In this document: positions 40,601-52,600 of the stretch, one piece after another
Layout of the letters: every line of letters starts with the position of its first letter
Position numbering within the stretch: position 1 is the first letter of the stretch
Source of the DNA: Valencia hispanica
Lineage: Eukaryota; Chordata; Actinopteri; Cyprinodontiformes; Valenciidae
NCBI GenBank assembly: GCA_963556495.2
Contig: OY747722.1
Span: 21,409,501 to 21,473,500 of the forward strand
Direction of reading: 5' to 3'
Length of the DNA stretch: 64,000 nucleotides
Program-made: the position numbers and the translations under genes
The notes under the pieces: generated by a model
What the model saw: the letters and a program-made list of their open reading frames with translations, nothing else
The model's database searches: none
Told to the model about the DNA's origin: nothing

Positions 40601-43600
40601 ACGGGCCTCTACAGACAGTGGCAGCCTAAAACGCATGTAAACCTAATCCAAACCAGTGGGACCTTCCGAAGGGATCTCGTCTTAGTCAGCAGAATGCATA
40701 TGGGAAATGGCAAACAGATATATAATCCTGACAGATTACTGTAAACCTCTGACCTCACAGTCACACCTGCCACAGTCAGTTAATGGAAAGATAGCTTCAA
40801 GTCAATTGAGCCAATGTTCTTCCAATATTATATTAGGGCTACAGGTAATGATTTTTTGATTGATTTATTCTGAGTGATCTTTACTAATATATTATGAAAA
40901 AAATATATGGCCTTTAGATGCTACTCCTTAGCTTTTTCTTATTTGCACCAATTCGTACTTAATCTCAAAGTACTTGTGGAAAGAGCTAGTAAGTAGTATT
41001 CTTAATAGACCAACACAAAGTAGTACATGATTGTCGAAAAAAGGTTTACAACTGCTTCACAGATAGAAATATGGTGTTCATTTCCCTAATTCAGTGTTTC
41101 TCAACCCTGGTCCTTAAGGCACAATATGGAGCATACTTTAGACGTTTTCTTGCTTTAACACACCTGCTTCCGATGATTGCAGTGAAGCAAAAGCCTATTA
41201 TTCAGCCATGATTTGAAATCTGGTGTGCTGAAGCAGGGAAACATCTAAAACATGGAGGGCAGTGTGCCTTGAAGAGCAGAGTTGAAAAACACAGCCCTAG
41301 TTGATATTTTTACAATTACAGTTTTTCAGTTATCACTGCAAGTCTTTAGGGGCTTGTATACCAAGCTTTGCACATCTAGATACTGAAATTGTTTCCTATT
41401 CTTCTCATTCACCCTGTAAATTGTATTTTTCTTGAGTACTGACAGAAACCTTTCGTTCAGTGTTGGCAATGTTAGGTTACAAGATGATATATCAAACTTT
41501 AAATATTGTATGCATAATTGGTAGCAGTACAGTGCATACACTGTAGTTGGTATTTTGGCCTATTCTTCCATTCAGATCTTCACTAGAGTTGTGATGTTTT
41601 GGGACAACACAAACTTTTAACTCCCTCCACAGATTCTCTATTGGATTTAGGTCTGGAGACTGGCTAGGCCACTCCAGAACCTTTAAATGCTTTTTACATA
41701 GCCACTCCTTTGTTGCCCAGGCGGTGTGTTTGGGATCATTGTCATGCTGGAAGATCCAGCCACGTTTCATCTTCAGTTCAGCGCACTTGTAGGAAAGTGG
41801 AGCGCTTATGGAGAAAATCTAAACTGCTGGTTCATCTCTATTATTTAAAGGAGCTTTTAGCTGATTTTAACAATGCATTTAAAGAAGCAATGGCAAAGTA
41901 TTTCTCTAATCTGATTTCTAGGAGTAAGGGAAACTCTAAAACATTCTTTAACACTATTAATACCATCATTCATCCTGCTGCTGCTCCCATTCCCATTTCA
42001 TCAAATGAGGATTGTCAATGCTTCCTTTCGTTTTTTATAGACATAGTTCGTAATGTGAGGGAAAGTATTGACCCACGATTATCAGGTTTGACTTCTCCTT
42101 CAGCAGTTCAACCAATTATTATAGATAGTTTCGTACCTGTATCCCTTTGTGAGCTAGTTAAGATTGTTAGTTCAATTAAAACATCTTCCTGCTCCCTGGA
42201 TATCTTGCCGACCTGCCTTTTTAAAGTATTTTTTCTTCTATCGGCCCTTGTGTTCTCTCGATTATTAATGCCTCTCTAGTATCTGGTCAGATACCAGTAT
42301 ATTTGAAGAGTGCAGTTATTCACCCCCTGATAAAGAAATCAAACTTGGATCCTTCCTCCCTAAGTAGCTTTAGACCTTATCTCCTAAGCTCCCATTTCTT
42401 GGAAAGATTCTAGAGAAGGTGGTCGTCAGGCAGCTCACCACAGTTTTTAACCAGCACAACATCTTTGATAAATTTCAGTCTGGTTTTCGCAGGTTACACT
42501 CTACTGAGACTGCTCTTCTTAGAGTTTCAAATGATATTATGATGCAGGATGATGCAGGAAAATGTTCTGTGTTGCTGATGCTGGATCTCACTTCAGCTTT
42601 TGACACTGTCGACCATCCAACACTGATAAATAGGCTTAGGTGCTGGGCTGGTGTGTCAGGCAAGGCTCTCGAATGGCTTTCTTCCTACCTGTTAAACAGA
42701 TCGGTTTTCCTGGCCTCCTCATCCTACAGATCAGCATCCTTTTCTGTTCAGCATGGTGTCCCTCAGGGTTCTGTTTTGGGACCCATGCTATTTTTGCTGT
42801 ATCTCCTTCCTCTTGGCACTATTTTGTCCTCTTTCAAGGACATTTCCTATCATTGCTATGCTGACGACATACAGCTTCTTATATCATTCTATCCGAATGA
42901 AATATCTAAGCTCCACAGTCTTTTACTTTGCCTAAATGCTGTTAAATCCTGGATGGCTGAAAAGTTTTTGCAACTCAATGAACAGAAAACAGATGACATT
43001 ATTTTTGCCTCTGGAAAAAACTTTGATAAGATCAAGGACTTCTTGGAAAACGTATCTTTTCAAATCTGCTTTTAATTTGATTTAGCGGTTTCATTCACCT
43101 ATCTAATGTTCCTTTTCTCTGTTGTGAAGCCCTTTGTCATTTTTATCTTGAAAGGTGCTATATAAATAAAGTTTTACTTACTTACTTACTTAGTTCTCTT
43201 ACTGATGGAGGAAGGTTTTTGTCCAAAATCTTACATTCATCCTTTTCTTAATATGGATCAGTCGTCATGTCCCCTTTGCAAAAAAGCTGTCCCCTATCAT
43301 GATGTTTTCACCCCATTTTTTACAGTGGGTATGGTTTTCTTGCATGAGATGCAAATCAGCATTCTTCCCCCTCCAAACACGACGAGTGGCGTTTATACGA
43401 AATTGTTTTATTTTGGTCTCATCTGACCACATGACATTATTCCAATCTTCCTCTGGATTATCCAGATGGTCTCGGGCAAACTTTAGATGGGCCTGGACAT
43501 GTTGCTGCAGTATTTAAATCCATGACTACTTAGCGCTTTACCAATAGTCACCTTTGTTACAGTGGTCCCAGCTCTCTTCAAGTCATTGACCAGTTCCCCC

Positions 43601-46600
43601 CATGTAGTTCTGGGCTGTTTTCTTGTATTTATTCAATTTCCTAATAATTGCTCTAACTTTTGATATCTCCCCACCAAGCTGCTAGCCTATTGTAGATTGT
43701 CTCACCCCAGTCTTGTGCAGGTGTACAATCTTGTCCATGGTATCCTTGGACAGCTCTCTGGTCTTGGCCATGGTGGAGGTTGGAGTCTGATTGTTTGATG
43801 GTGTGGACAGTAGGGCTGTAATTAACCAAAGAAATTCTTGGTCGACTGAAACCCTGAAATTCCGACCAAAAATCGACTAATTTGTTCTGACAGCATTTTG
43901 CATTACGTGCTGCTGGGCAATATAATATGCCATGATTACTGCAATTTAGGGAAAATGATCTTTATTAAACATGCCTGATCAAGACATGTACAAACAGAAT
44001 AAAGCTGTGCATTGGGCTCAAAACAAAGACTGTGGGCACGGTGCAATTGCGCATTAGGCAATAAAATAAAAAAAGTAAAAAACCCGACCAAATCCAGTAA
44101 ACAGAAATAAATCTGCACAATAATAAAAGGGAACCATATGTTCGTTATTATTAGCAATAAAATGAAAGAAAATAAATAGGGCTGTAATCAATTAAATTCT
44201 GCTACACTGCCGATGTCTTTGACATGGTAGAAGACTCACTGTAGTAAACGCTAAACAAAAATATTCAGCAAGCCACACAGGGCTTAATTTGAGCCGGATC
44301 CTGCCGGAACAGGATCCCCCATCTGTTGATTCTGACCTATTTTGGCTGATCCGGCACCCCTCTCATGTATAAAATATTATATTAAAAAATCTGCAGGCTG
44401 CGCGCAGTTGAGTGCGCAGTTGAGTGCCGGGGAACTGGTGTGTGTCTGTAAATGGAGCTAGACAGACAACCAGTTTATGTGAAAGTTCTTTTGATTACTG
44501 TTTTGTACGGCGTGATTGCGGCCAACAGCAGTCGGCATTAAAGCATTCGATTACAACCATTGTCTGCATCTATCGGAGAACATTACAATATTTAAAACAT
44601 TCAGGCCTGTAAGGGCCACATCAAGTTTTTACACGTTTTTTTCCCCGCTACCATTTACCGCGTTCCGGGACCTGTACGCGCCTTTGGTCATGCCTGCGCT
44701 GTCATGTACTTTGCGTTCCGGCACCTAATGATTTACAAATCAAGCACTGATGCCACAGCACGTTGAATAACGTGGACGTTCTTCGATCTCCCTGTAGACT
44801 GTTAAAGCAATATCACACGAGAGGCAGCGCTGTTGTAGCCTACTCTAACATCAGCACCAATCAGCTCTAATGGAATGTCTCTTGTCCAATCAAATTTCAA
44901 AAATTAACACGGATTAAAATCGACCAATCAGAATTTTGGTCGACTCAGAACGCATCGACCAATAAGTCGACCAGTCGACTAGGACTTTACAGCCCTAGTG
45001 GACAGGTGTCTTTTTATACAGATAACAAGTTCAAACAGATGCCATTAATACAGATGACAAGCGAGGGATAGAAGAGCTTCTTAAAGAAGAAGTAAGAGGT
45101 CTGTAAGAGCCAGAATTCTTGCTTGTTTGGAGATGCTAAATAATTATTTGCAGCACCATTATATGAATAACTTCTTTAAAAATGATACAGTATGATTTCC
45201 TGTATTTTTTTTTTTTACATTCGGTCTCCCACAGTATGACGTGTACCTATTATGAACATTACAGACCTCATCTATTTAAGTGGCACAACTTGAACAATTG
45301 GTGGCTGCTACATCCTTTTTTGCCTCACTGTACATCATTCAAGCGTGTCATGAAACATTAACATGAGTGAACTAAAGTAAGTACATGTTAGCCTTATAAT
45401 ATGGCTGACTTTAATGTTCTCCCACCGCCCATGTAAATTGCTTTGGTGCTACAAAGCAGAACTGTTACTTCCTGGACTGTTTATTTGGTTATCATTAAGC
45501 TAACTGTATGGTGCAATATCTGCACAAAATACTTAAATTGAATGTGTACATTACCTATTGCACTTTTAACTTAAGAAAACACTTGGCATAGTTTGCCAAA
45601 TTGACTCTGGGGAATTGAACACAAATATTTGTTTTGTTGTTTTGCTTCTTTGTGGCACCAAATTTTCTTTCGGGTGGAGCAAAGAATCAATTTCATTAGG
45701 TGCTGGAGGCGGGGTCATGGAAACCAATCAAAATGGTTTGAGTGTTTGTGTAAATTCAGTCATTTTTAGAGATTTTTCATTTTATCTCTGTTGCTGAGGT
45801 TTATAAAAATACTGTTTATAAATACAGATCAGAGGTCAGAATTACTGATGGCATTTAAAAAAGCGTTCGGAAACAAATTGTTTTGTTTAAAAGAGCCGTT
45901 GTAATTTAGACTGGTGTTACTAAGATGTGTATGTGCAAGGATAGTACTCTCTACCTACACCGTAATTCTATACAGAAACTCAGAATACAACAGCGGCATG
46001 TTAAAATGATAATTACACAATTGCACTGACAGTGGAAAATCAAACTAATTCTTACATGACTTTCTTATAGAATTTGCACCAGAACTGCTTTGGTGGAAAA
46101 CCAATTTAAGAGCTACTATTGAACTGCCAATTCCAGCGTTGCCTATTCCTCTTTGATAGAATTTAATGAAAAATAGATTTAGTTTATGTATTTCCTCTAG
46201 AGATATATGGGATATTTTATGGATTATCATCTAAATAAGTGCTCAGATTTTCAAAGCACTGACCTCAGCTGTTGTGATGGTGGTAAGTGCTGCCCTGCAA
46301 GTACCTTAAAGACCCATTGACACACTACATTAGCATCAAACTACTGAGCTCCCCACCAGAGACTCTATTACATATTATATGTCTAGTATTATTCCTATAC
46401 TTTTCATTGTGACCTTTCCCTTTGTGGCCAAACTTGACAGCTCTCACACTTGTTTTGTTTATTCATGAGCACATGGCTCTTCCAGGCTGCCACTGATTTC
46501 CTTTAATGTTTAGTTTTCGGACAAACTGTTGTCACCATTGCCCACTGGACCAGTGTCAGATTGCATCAGTGTGTGTGTTGTTGTGTATCAGGGCAGATAA

Positions 46601-49600
46601 CGGTTATCCTTGTGGTGGCCGCAGTGCTGGTCATTGTGAGCCATCTGGAAAGCAATGGCAGGCCAACCAGTTCAACCGAGAGTGTTCTCAGGTCCATGTC
46701 ATGTTTTAGCATAAGCAGGCATGTTTTGGTTTACTTTGTTGCACTCATACCTCAGCGATCCCCAGTCTGATGTGATATGTTTGTGATGTTGTACACTTTT
46801 GTCTGGTTATATTTCTCCACTGCCGTGCCTTTTTATTGTACTGTGCAGCTATTGTTTGGTTAGACAGCCGTGAATGGTATTTGTCTCGCTGTTTGTGTCT
46901 GTTCTCCAGCATCATTGTTGGATGCTCACCCCCACTACCACCACCACAACCACCCAAAAACCCAGCTCCCTTGAGATCAAACACCTTTTCACTGTCTGGA
47001 TCCACAATTTGGTGGTCAGTCAGCCCAGTTAGCTGAAAGACAGTCAGACTGATGACAGGCAGCTGGGGAATAACAAGACAGATAGCAGCTGGCTCGTGGA
47101 TTGAGAAGAGCTAAGCTTTCATTTCACAGCAGGAAAAAGAATTAGAGAGTCAAAACTGAATAATTGAGCTTGGTGAAGCTGAGGGAGTAACTTGGAGAAT
47201 TCATGCATTGGGCAGACGTAAATGTGTTTGCTGTGACTTGTCCTCATGTAAATGCGTGAGTGACAGAGCTTTGAATAAATTACAAAAAGTAGACTTGTTT
47301 CTTTTGCATGTGTGCTCATGTCCTGAGCTTATTACAAAGTCAGATGTGCACAAAGCCTTTTTAAAGACTGTTTCTGCAAATTTTGGGATAACAAGGAGAT
47401 GGCGATGCTTCAGCAATGGATGCAAAAGACACCAACACATGCATGAATTACAGATGGGAGAAGCATGTTCCTCTTTTACTGAAATCCACAGGGGTATACT
47501 CATGAATTACAATGTGATCTAAATCTTTATTTCAGTAAGTCAACTCAAAGAGTGAAACTCAGATAATATACACATTTGTTACCCACAGCAGGATGTATTT
47601 CAACCCTCTATTCTGTTCAGTTTGATCCTTATACTCAAAGAAAAATCTAACTTCTGCTCCTCTGAAAAATATAGTATCACATGACATAGAAAACATTTCC
47701 AAAAATGTTTACCCCCATAAAATTATGGAGAAGACTGCTAATTTGACTTATGTCAAGCAGTCATTGACACCCTCCACATGGTCAGTTGGCTACAAAAAGT
47801 CATTGCTAAAGATATTGGCTAGAGTGCTGTACGCAAGCATTTTAAAGGAAAGTTAAGTAGAAGAGAAAATACGAAGGAAAAAGGTGGACAACTTACAGGA
47901 TAACCACAACTACCCTACCCATTAATTTATGGATCAAAAATCTTTCTTTTTTTGTTCTTGTGTAATATTCAAACTTTTAGAAACCTTGAAAAGGAAATGC
48001 AGCGTTTCTGAAAATGAATTTCGGGATTTCATTAGCAGTAAGCCATAACCATCAAGATTAGTAGAAATAAATTTACAGATATAAGCTTGAGATTAATCAT
48101 ATTCCTACAGCAAAAATATGAGTTTTTTTTCCCAATTAATAAATGAACTAATGAATCTCCCATCATGCGACATTCTAGTACAATTGATAAGTTCTGCATG
48201 AAGAACACAAATCTCTTGAGGAGTGGTAGGATCCCTGCTGCATAGTGGGAACTGTTGTGCATTTCTAACCCAGATCCCACTTCTGTTGCATGTGTGTCCA
48301 TGTGTGAATGGCTTCCTGTGTACCCATGTGTGCCAGCGTACATTGCCCTTTGAATGGGGCACTTGTGTGAATTTGCTTCCTGTGTGAGTCAAGTTAATGT
48401 GTCGATGGGTTTGTATGAGTGTCAAGGTCTTCTCTGATCACTGACTAATTCACCTTAGTCAAGTAACAGCTCTAAGTTGAGATGATGCTTGTAGCGTTGC
48501 TGAATGATCTTTAAATGTTTATCATCCCCTACTGCATATGTTCTGCAACTACTATACACTTAGTAAAGATGTTTAAAGGTAAAATTATTTTAAAATTTAG
48601 AATGTATTACTTTTATGTATTGCTGCATACATTTTTTTTTAAAACTTATCAATTATTTTATATTCTTCAAAAATATGTACTTTGAACTTTTAAATCTGAG
48701 CATTATTTAATTCCATCTTTTTTTCTCCCTTTTAATGGTCAAACCTGAAGATGCAACACCTTGTTACCTTTTTAAAATCCGTCTTTTCAATAACATTATA
48801 CTTATGCCTGACCACAGAAGTTAAGGCATTTTTGTGTATACCCAGTCAGGTATAATACTTCAGTATAGTTTCATTCACAATTTAAAGCCATGTTTTACAA
48901 AATGTAATTCTTTTTTATTGAAATCAAACAATATTTAATTCTATTGGTGCTACAATATAGCATTATCACAAATATTGCCATTTTAACACAAAGATTAAGC
49001 TTAGCTTAAGCAAATGCTATAGTCTGTATTGCTTTTCAAATAAATGTCCATATTGGAATATTTTACCTTTTCAAAGTTCTGCTTATTATAAAGCAGCATA
49101 AGTATAACAGGCTGTTATTAGTTGGGTAATTAGTCGCATTTGTGCTCAGGTATTTAGCCCGCGGCTGAAAAGAAATGTCATCCCTAGCTTGCACCCTCTA
49201 GTTTAAAGTTACTTTAGCTTAATAATAGTAATGGTGGCACTTGTTTAACTTCCACAACATGGCTGTCGAGAAACATTTCATAACTGTCTTTCCTTTAAAC
49301 AAAGTAAAACTGTAGTAACTTTCTTTCAGCCAGCTGACTGGATGACTACAGCGACTGGTAGGGGAGGTGGAGTGCTGGTCTTCTCTATCCTCCAAACATC
49401 TGCAACAAGCTCTAGTTACTCTGGTACTTTGTGAAATTTAATTAAACTACTAAAGCCTAGTTTATACTTCTCCGTCTGCGGAGGTGCGAAGACAAGCTGC
49501 GCCATTATCCATCGACGCAAGCGCACGTGTGTGATTGGTCAGCCCAACATCGGCTCCAAATCATTTCACCAACACGGTGCGCTATAGTTGATGTAATTAG

Positions 49601-52600
49601 TAGTTAATGCAGCTTTTGGGCATTAGATGCTTTATATTACAAGGCCAGTTGATCTAATCTTGGTTTTTGTTGATTTTGAACACCAGGATGTGTAGAGAAC
49701 AACAAAACAGAGCACTGTGTTTATTTGTTTACATGCATTTTTAGAGTATTCCATGAGCTGCACCTCTAGTAAAAAAACTTTGCACCTCAATCAAAACTCA
49801 CTCTTTGTCGGCCATTGCTCCTTGAGTTGAAATGCATTTACAAGCTGAAATACATAAACTGCCGCCGACCAGAAACGTCACTGCAATGGTAGGCAGATCC
49901 GCCAGAAAAATAAAGTCAACATTTGCTGAATTCTGTCCAAATTCCTAAGTGCTTATTCTGCAGTACTTTAATTTTTGTTGACCTTCTCCTTATGGTAAAA
50001 AAGAGGGTTTAGCGATCTGAAAGTAGTGGGTTAATTAGTCGGGCTATCTGTTCAGGTTGTAGCTTGCCAACTCTAGTTTTAAAATGGCATTACCTAATAA
50101 AACTGATGGGCGGTGCCTTATTAGTTTAAACTCCATTGCTGCTTGTGTTTTTCGTGACAGGAAAAACAAACTAATTATTCTTTTTTTCTTGAATTGAGAA
50201 AAAAGGAGCCTTCTTTAAGCTAGCAAACTAGCAGTGCACCGCTACAGGTAGAGGATGGGCTGCGCTCCAATAAGCTTTGCTTGATACAGCCACACTTTCT
50301 TTAGATTTTCATTGAAAAGACTTTAGAGCAAAGGACAAGCATGATGGAACCTTTTTTTTTCTTTTCGTTTTGAGACCGTAACTTTTTATAACCTTGGTAG
50401 ACGTTTATGCCAGTAACCAGTCTATGCCTCATCAGGTTATATTTGTAGCCTTCAGAAAATACAGTCTACAGCTAAGAAGTCATGTTTTTTTTCCCCCTTT
50501 TTTTTGCTACTTGCTTGTACTGGTTTGAGCAGTTTGAATTATTGCTTTGTGGTAGAGTCAAATACATGGTTCTTTGAAAACTTTTATGACAAAAAAATTT
50601 GTGATTCCCATGTGATTAGGAATGACTGGGCCATTTAGTACTATAATTGTTCCTATATACTAGTCAATTATGATCAGTTCACAACTGGATAAAACTTCTA
50701 ATGCACAACTTAATAAATATTTGAACAGTGTTTTTTTGTATTATTGTTTTGAGTAGAAAATTAGGATCTCATTTCTATCTTAATGCTTGAACCTCTTGGT
50801 TTACCTATTTAGCTCTCATATTGTGTTTTTAGTTTGTTTTACAGCTTTACACAGCCAAAGCTATGCCCTGAATTAAAACTGGCTCACGTGAGTGTTTTTT
50901 CACCTCTTCTTTTGCAGTGCTGACCAGTTTCCGAGGGACTGTCCAGCATGGCCTCCCACTGGAAATCGGAGACACAGTGCAGATCCTGGAGAAATGTGAA
51001 GGTTCGCAGCACACAGTGACATACAAAGAGCTGTTTTCTCAGAATTAAAAAAATATATAAATGAAGCAGAATACTAAATGTCAGGAAACCATTCGCTTCC
51101 ACCTGAGTGGAGTCGTAAAAAGAAGCAGATCACTTCTGCTTCTCATTGGCAAAATATATTACAGATGTGATGGTACCTCTTTTCATGATTTCCCCTTTTA
51201 AAACATTCACATATAATGTGAATAAATAAATGACAACAGGACCAAATCCAAATAAAAAGATTTTAAAGTTGAGATTTAGAACTTGACCCAACTTTGATAT
51301 GGATGTACACACAATGGAGACTTTACATTTCCACTGCCTTGCTAGAGTATTCACAGAACCTGAATTTTTCCACTTGTTGTCGCTTTACTATCACAAATAT
51401 CAATGTGTTTTACTGAGCATTAATAAAGAGTAGCACATAGTTGTGATACAGAAGAAAAATGATACATGGTTTAATATGAAGCTAAATCAGGGCCATGATG
51501 TTTGTGTATTTGAAAGAAATATTTGAAATTGAAACTATGTAAGCTGAAAACGAAAGTCAAGTTTTTATTGTGAACTTTGAAAAACAAAAGTTGGATTCAA
51601 AATAAAATGAAATGTATTGAATGTTTAATTGAAATTTCAGTGGTATTTTTACTTTGTACTTTTCTGAATAAACTTTAATTCAAAAATTTCAGTATTCTAT
51701 TTCTTTTCATGTTTGAGAATTTTTTTCCCTTCTGTGTCAGATTATATATATTTTTTAGATTCAGAACTTTCTAATTGAGGTGAAAATGTTCTTTACAGTT
51801 TCAGATTTTTCTTACAGTTTCAGATCCTTTTTCTACACTTTCAGATACCTGTTTTTCAGTTTCAAACTTTTGGCCCTGATGTGGTGGGCAGGCCTACACA
51901 GAGAGGGGAGTGGAATCATGAGTGGCAGCAGAGAGCAGGAGACTGAAGACGCTCCCTCTATCATGTTGCCTTCAGGAAACGTGGGAATAAACATAGTACT
52001 GCCTGAAACAGCTTTAATAACTGAGCTTTAGTGATTACACATGATGTATTCTGTACCAATCATGCAATAATACAGTGTGCAAGAGGTGTTTGATAGATTA
52101 TGTTCATTCCCACATTTCCTGAAGGCAACATAATAGAGGGAACGCCTTCAGCCTCCTGCTCTGTGGTGCCACTCATGATTCCACTCCCCTCCCTGTGTAG
52201 CCCCGCCCACCATGCCACATTAGGGTCAAAAGTTTGAAACTGAAAAACAGGAATCTGAAAGTGTAGAAAAAGGACCTGAAGCTGGAAGAAAAATCTGAAA
52301 CTGTAAAGAACTTTTTTGACCTTAATTAGAAAGATCTGAATCTGAAAAAATATAATCTGAAACTGAAGGGAATTTGTTTTATCAAAAGTGAAAAAATATA
52401 TGATACTGAAAATGTTGAATTAAAGTTAATTCAGAAAAATACAAAAGAAAATACTATTGAAATGTCAATTAATATAAACATTCAATACATTTCAATTTAT
52501 TTTGAATCCAGTTCTTTGGTTTTCAAAGTAATAAACAAAAAATTAACTTTCCATTTCAGCATACATGATTTCAATTTCAAGTATTTCTTTTAAATACACA

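Larger units (their letters stand above)
41440..45332 (-). mobile_element. Tc1-like transposon (family A), host of nested insertions
   Basis: Transposase DNA runs on the minus strand in three blocks: 41500-41775, 43197-43802 and 45006-45332. The last block is the 5' terminal region, ending AATTGGTGGCTGCTACATCC...GCCTCACTG then TA. An L2 LINE (41780-43191) and a hAT element (43811-44997) interrupt it. Removing these inserts leaves one continuous order of Tc1 segments. The lower-coordinate terminus is worn and merges with other Tc1 debris. Confidence 0.85.

Noticed and set aside
41710..42279. A 189-codon plus-strand ORF as a novel gene
   Set aside because: Its first 23 codons are antisense Tc1 transposase DNA and the rest is the L2 connecting region; the ORF runs across an insertion junction.
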